Below are positions 6,443 to 7,266 of a stretch of DNA of 7,266 nucleotides, one piece after another. Origin of the DNA: JBKJTP01 sp046590195 (GTDB lineage Bacteria > Bacteroidota > Ignavibacteria > Palsa-1295); the NCBI GenBank assembly GCA_046590195.1, contig JBKJTP010000161.1, positions 1 through 7,266 on the forward strand, written 5' to 3'. The position numbers and the translations under genes are program-made. Within the stretch, counting starts at the first letter, position 1. The number at the start of each line of letters is the position of its first letter. Under the pieces are notes generated by a model, which did not search any database, was not told the origin of the DNA, and saw nothing but the letters and a program-made list of their open reading frames with translations.

Positions 6443-6721
6443 ATGACCAACGAAGAATTGTTCGAAGATCTCAAAGCTCTTGCAGTGGAACTGGGCATCC
6501 GTGTCCGTTTCGAGCAGGGAGATTTCGATGGCGGTTATTGCCTGCTGCGCGAGGAGCGCTTGCTCGTGCTCAATCGCCGCGCGAATCTCACGAAGAAGAT
6601 CCGAACGCTTGCGCTGGGGCTGACCGAATATGGTACTGGCGACGTCTTCATTCGCCCTGCGGTGCGTGAAGCGATCGAGGATGAGGTCGCGAAAGCTAAA
6701 CGCGAAGCCGGAGTTATCTAA
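6443..6721 (+). CDS. Small conserved-looking protein of unknown function, upstream of a PhnP-like hydrolase
   Basis: 92 residues with ATG at 6443, 20 nt after the end of the palindromic element. The protein is charged and cytoplasmic. The N-terminal helix (EELFEDLKALAVELGIRVRFEQG) is followed by a Gly-rich turn and strands (FDGGYCLLREERLLVLNRRANL), then helices (KKIRTLALGLTEY and AVREAIEDEVAKAKRE). The pattern 'amphipathic helix, GIRVR, short glycine turn, C.LR.ER.L.LN' and the C-terminal 'PAVREAIE' recall small uncharacterised proteins found in many phyla; this is a recollection and gives no function. No metal-binding cluster or catalytic motif is evident. There is no Shine-Dalgarno. The next gene starts 9 nt after its stop, suggesting an operon. 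Because the palindromic element sits so close, any transcript coming from upstream carries it in the leader. Confidence 0.72.
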   Translation: MTNEELFEDLKALAVELGIRVRFEQGDFDGGYCLLREERLLVLNRRANLTKKIRTLALGLTEYGTGDVFIRPAVREAIEDEVAKAKREAGVI

Positions 6722-6730
6722 AGCATCACG

Positions 6731-7266
6731 ATGAAGGTCACACTGCTTGGTACCGGCACTTCGACCGGCGTCCCGATGATCGGGTGCCAATGCAGGGTCT
6801 GCCTCTCGACCGACCCGCGTGATAAACGGCTGCGTGTCAGCGCGCTGCTCCAGACCGATACCACAGCGGTCCTCATCGATACCAGCGCCGACTTCCGTCA
6901 GCAGATGCTCACGCATAGCGTTCGCCGGATCGATGGCATCTTTTACACCCACTTCCACTACGATCATATCTCAGGCTTCGATGACCTGAGGGCCTTCCAA
7001 TTCCTGCATCGCAAAGCGCCAAAGTGCTACGCGAATGAGGAGACGATGGATTACATGAAGCGGATGTTCGCTTATGCGTTCGGCGGTGCTAAGCAATCGG
7101 GCGGAGGATTGCCGCAAGTTGACTTTACCATTATCGATCGCGATCCAATCACCATCGGCGACATCGTCATGCAGCCGATCCAGATCGAGCATGGCGTGCT
7201 GAACATTCTCGGTTACCGCGCGGGCAAGTTCGCGTATCTCACCGATTGCAACATCGTGCCGCAGTC
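6731..7266 (+). CDS. PhnP-like metallo-beta-lactamase-fold hydrolase (3' end missing)
   Basis: 178 complete codons from the ATG at 6731; the frame is open at the right edge, so the C-terminus is outside. The start LLGTGTSTGVP is the opening strand and loop of this branch of the metallo-beta-lactamase superfamily. Cys19, Cys21 and Cys24 (CxCxxC, GCQCRVCLSTDP) match the structural zinc site of PhnP, whose fourth ligand, a C-terminal His, would be beyond the window. The catalytic dinuclear site shows HFHYDH at 74-79 (His74, His76, Asp78, His79), His154 (IEHG) and Asp172 (YLTDCN). E. coli PhnP hydrolyses cyclic phosphodiesters, releasing ribose phosphates in phosphonate breakdown, but relatives without a phn operon are common and no other phn gene is visible here, so the substrate is open. 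Cytoplasmic; probably cotranscribed with the 92-residue gene 9 nt upstream. Confidence 0.87.
   Translation, partial: MKVTLLGTGTSTGVPMIGCQCRVCLSTDPRDKRLRVSALLQTDTTAVLIDTSADFRQQMLTHSVRRIDGIFYTHFHYDHISGFDDLRAFQFLHRKAPKCYANEETMDYMKRMFAYAFGGAKQSGGGLPQVDFTIIDRDPITIGDIVMQPIQIEHGVLNILGYRAGKFAYLTDCNIVPQ

Noticed and set aside
6371..6967. 198-codon minus-strand open frame across the hairpin region, the small gene and the hydrolase start
   Set aside because: It runs through hairpin 3 and opposes two genes with better coding evidence, one with intact metal-binding motifs. No recognisable protein features.

Overview
The window looks like a chromosomal segment of a Gram-negative bacterium of the Bacteroidetes/Chlorobi/Ignavibacteria/Kapabacteria assemblage (inference). 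The main clues are a type IX secretion (T9SS) C-terminal sorting domain on an exported M1 metallopeptidase, and an LptE-family outer-membrane lipoprotein gene overlapping the end of a sigma-54 activator gene, a pairing I recall from Bacteroidetes-type genomes. Base composition is moderate with GC-rich third codon positions, and most starts lack a clear Shine-Dalgarno sequence. A phylum-level assignment cannot be made from this alone.

Layout. 1-1489 (+): the 3' end of an unrecognised gene, a DinB/YfiT-type putative metalloenzyme and a LysE-family exporter, tightly packed and probably one operon. 1496-3254 (-): a sigma-54-dependent Fis-type activator followed, with overlap, by an LptE-family lipoprotein; this pair converges on the LysE gene with only 6 nt between stops. 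3255-3325: a 71-bp divergent intergenic region that must supply the start signals in both directions. 3326-6181 (+): an exported M1 aminopeptidase with a T9SS sorting domain, a small unrecognised gene, and a MarC-family membrane protein. 6182-6442: a non-coding gap holding a weak hairpin and a 175-bp palindromic element. 6443-7266 (+): a small conserved-looking protein of unknown function, then a PhnP-like metallo-beta-lactamase-fold hydrolase that runs off the window.

Two things stand out. First, the peptidase reading frame as given runs through its sorting domain into about 115 extra residues. The neighbouring frame, however, encodes a textbook sorting-domain ending followed at once by a stop (5203-5205). 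One base is therefore probably missing near 5158, and the 'extra' C-terminus hides a separate gene (5240-5551). Second, the element at 6248-6422 is a long inverted repeat enclosing three consecutive perfect hairpins. Neighbouring arms share a GC dinucleotide at every junction, giving a cloverleaf or four-way-junction architecture. It resembles the 'GTCATCCTGAGC...GTCGAAGGATCTC' class of intergenic palindromes, but with different hairpins at mirror-image positions.

No rRNA, tRNA, CRISPR array, transposase gene or phage gene was seen.
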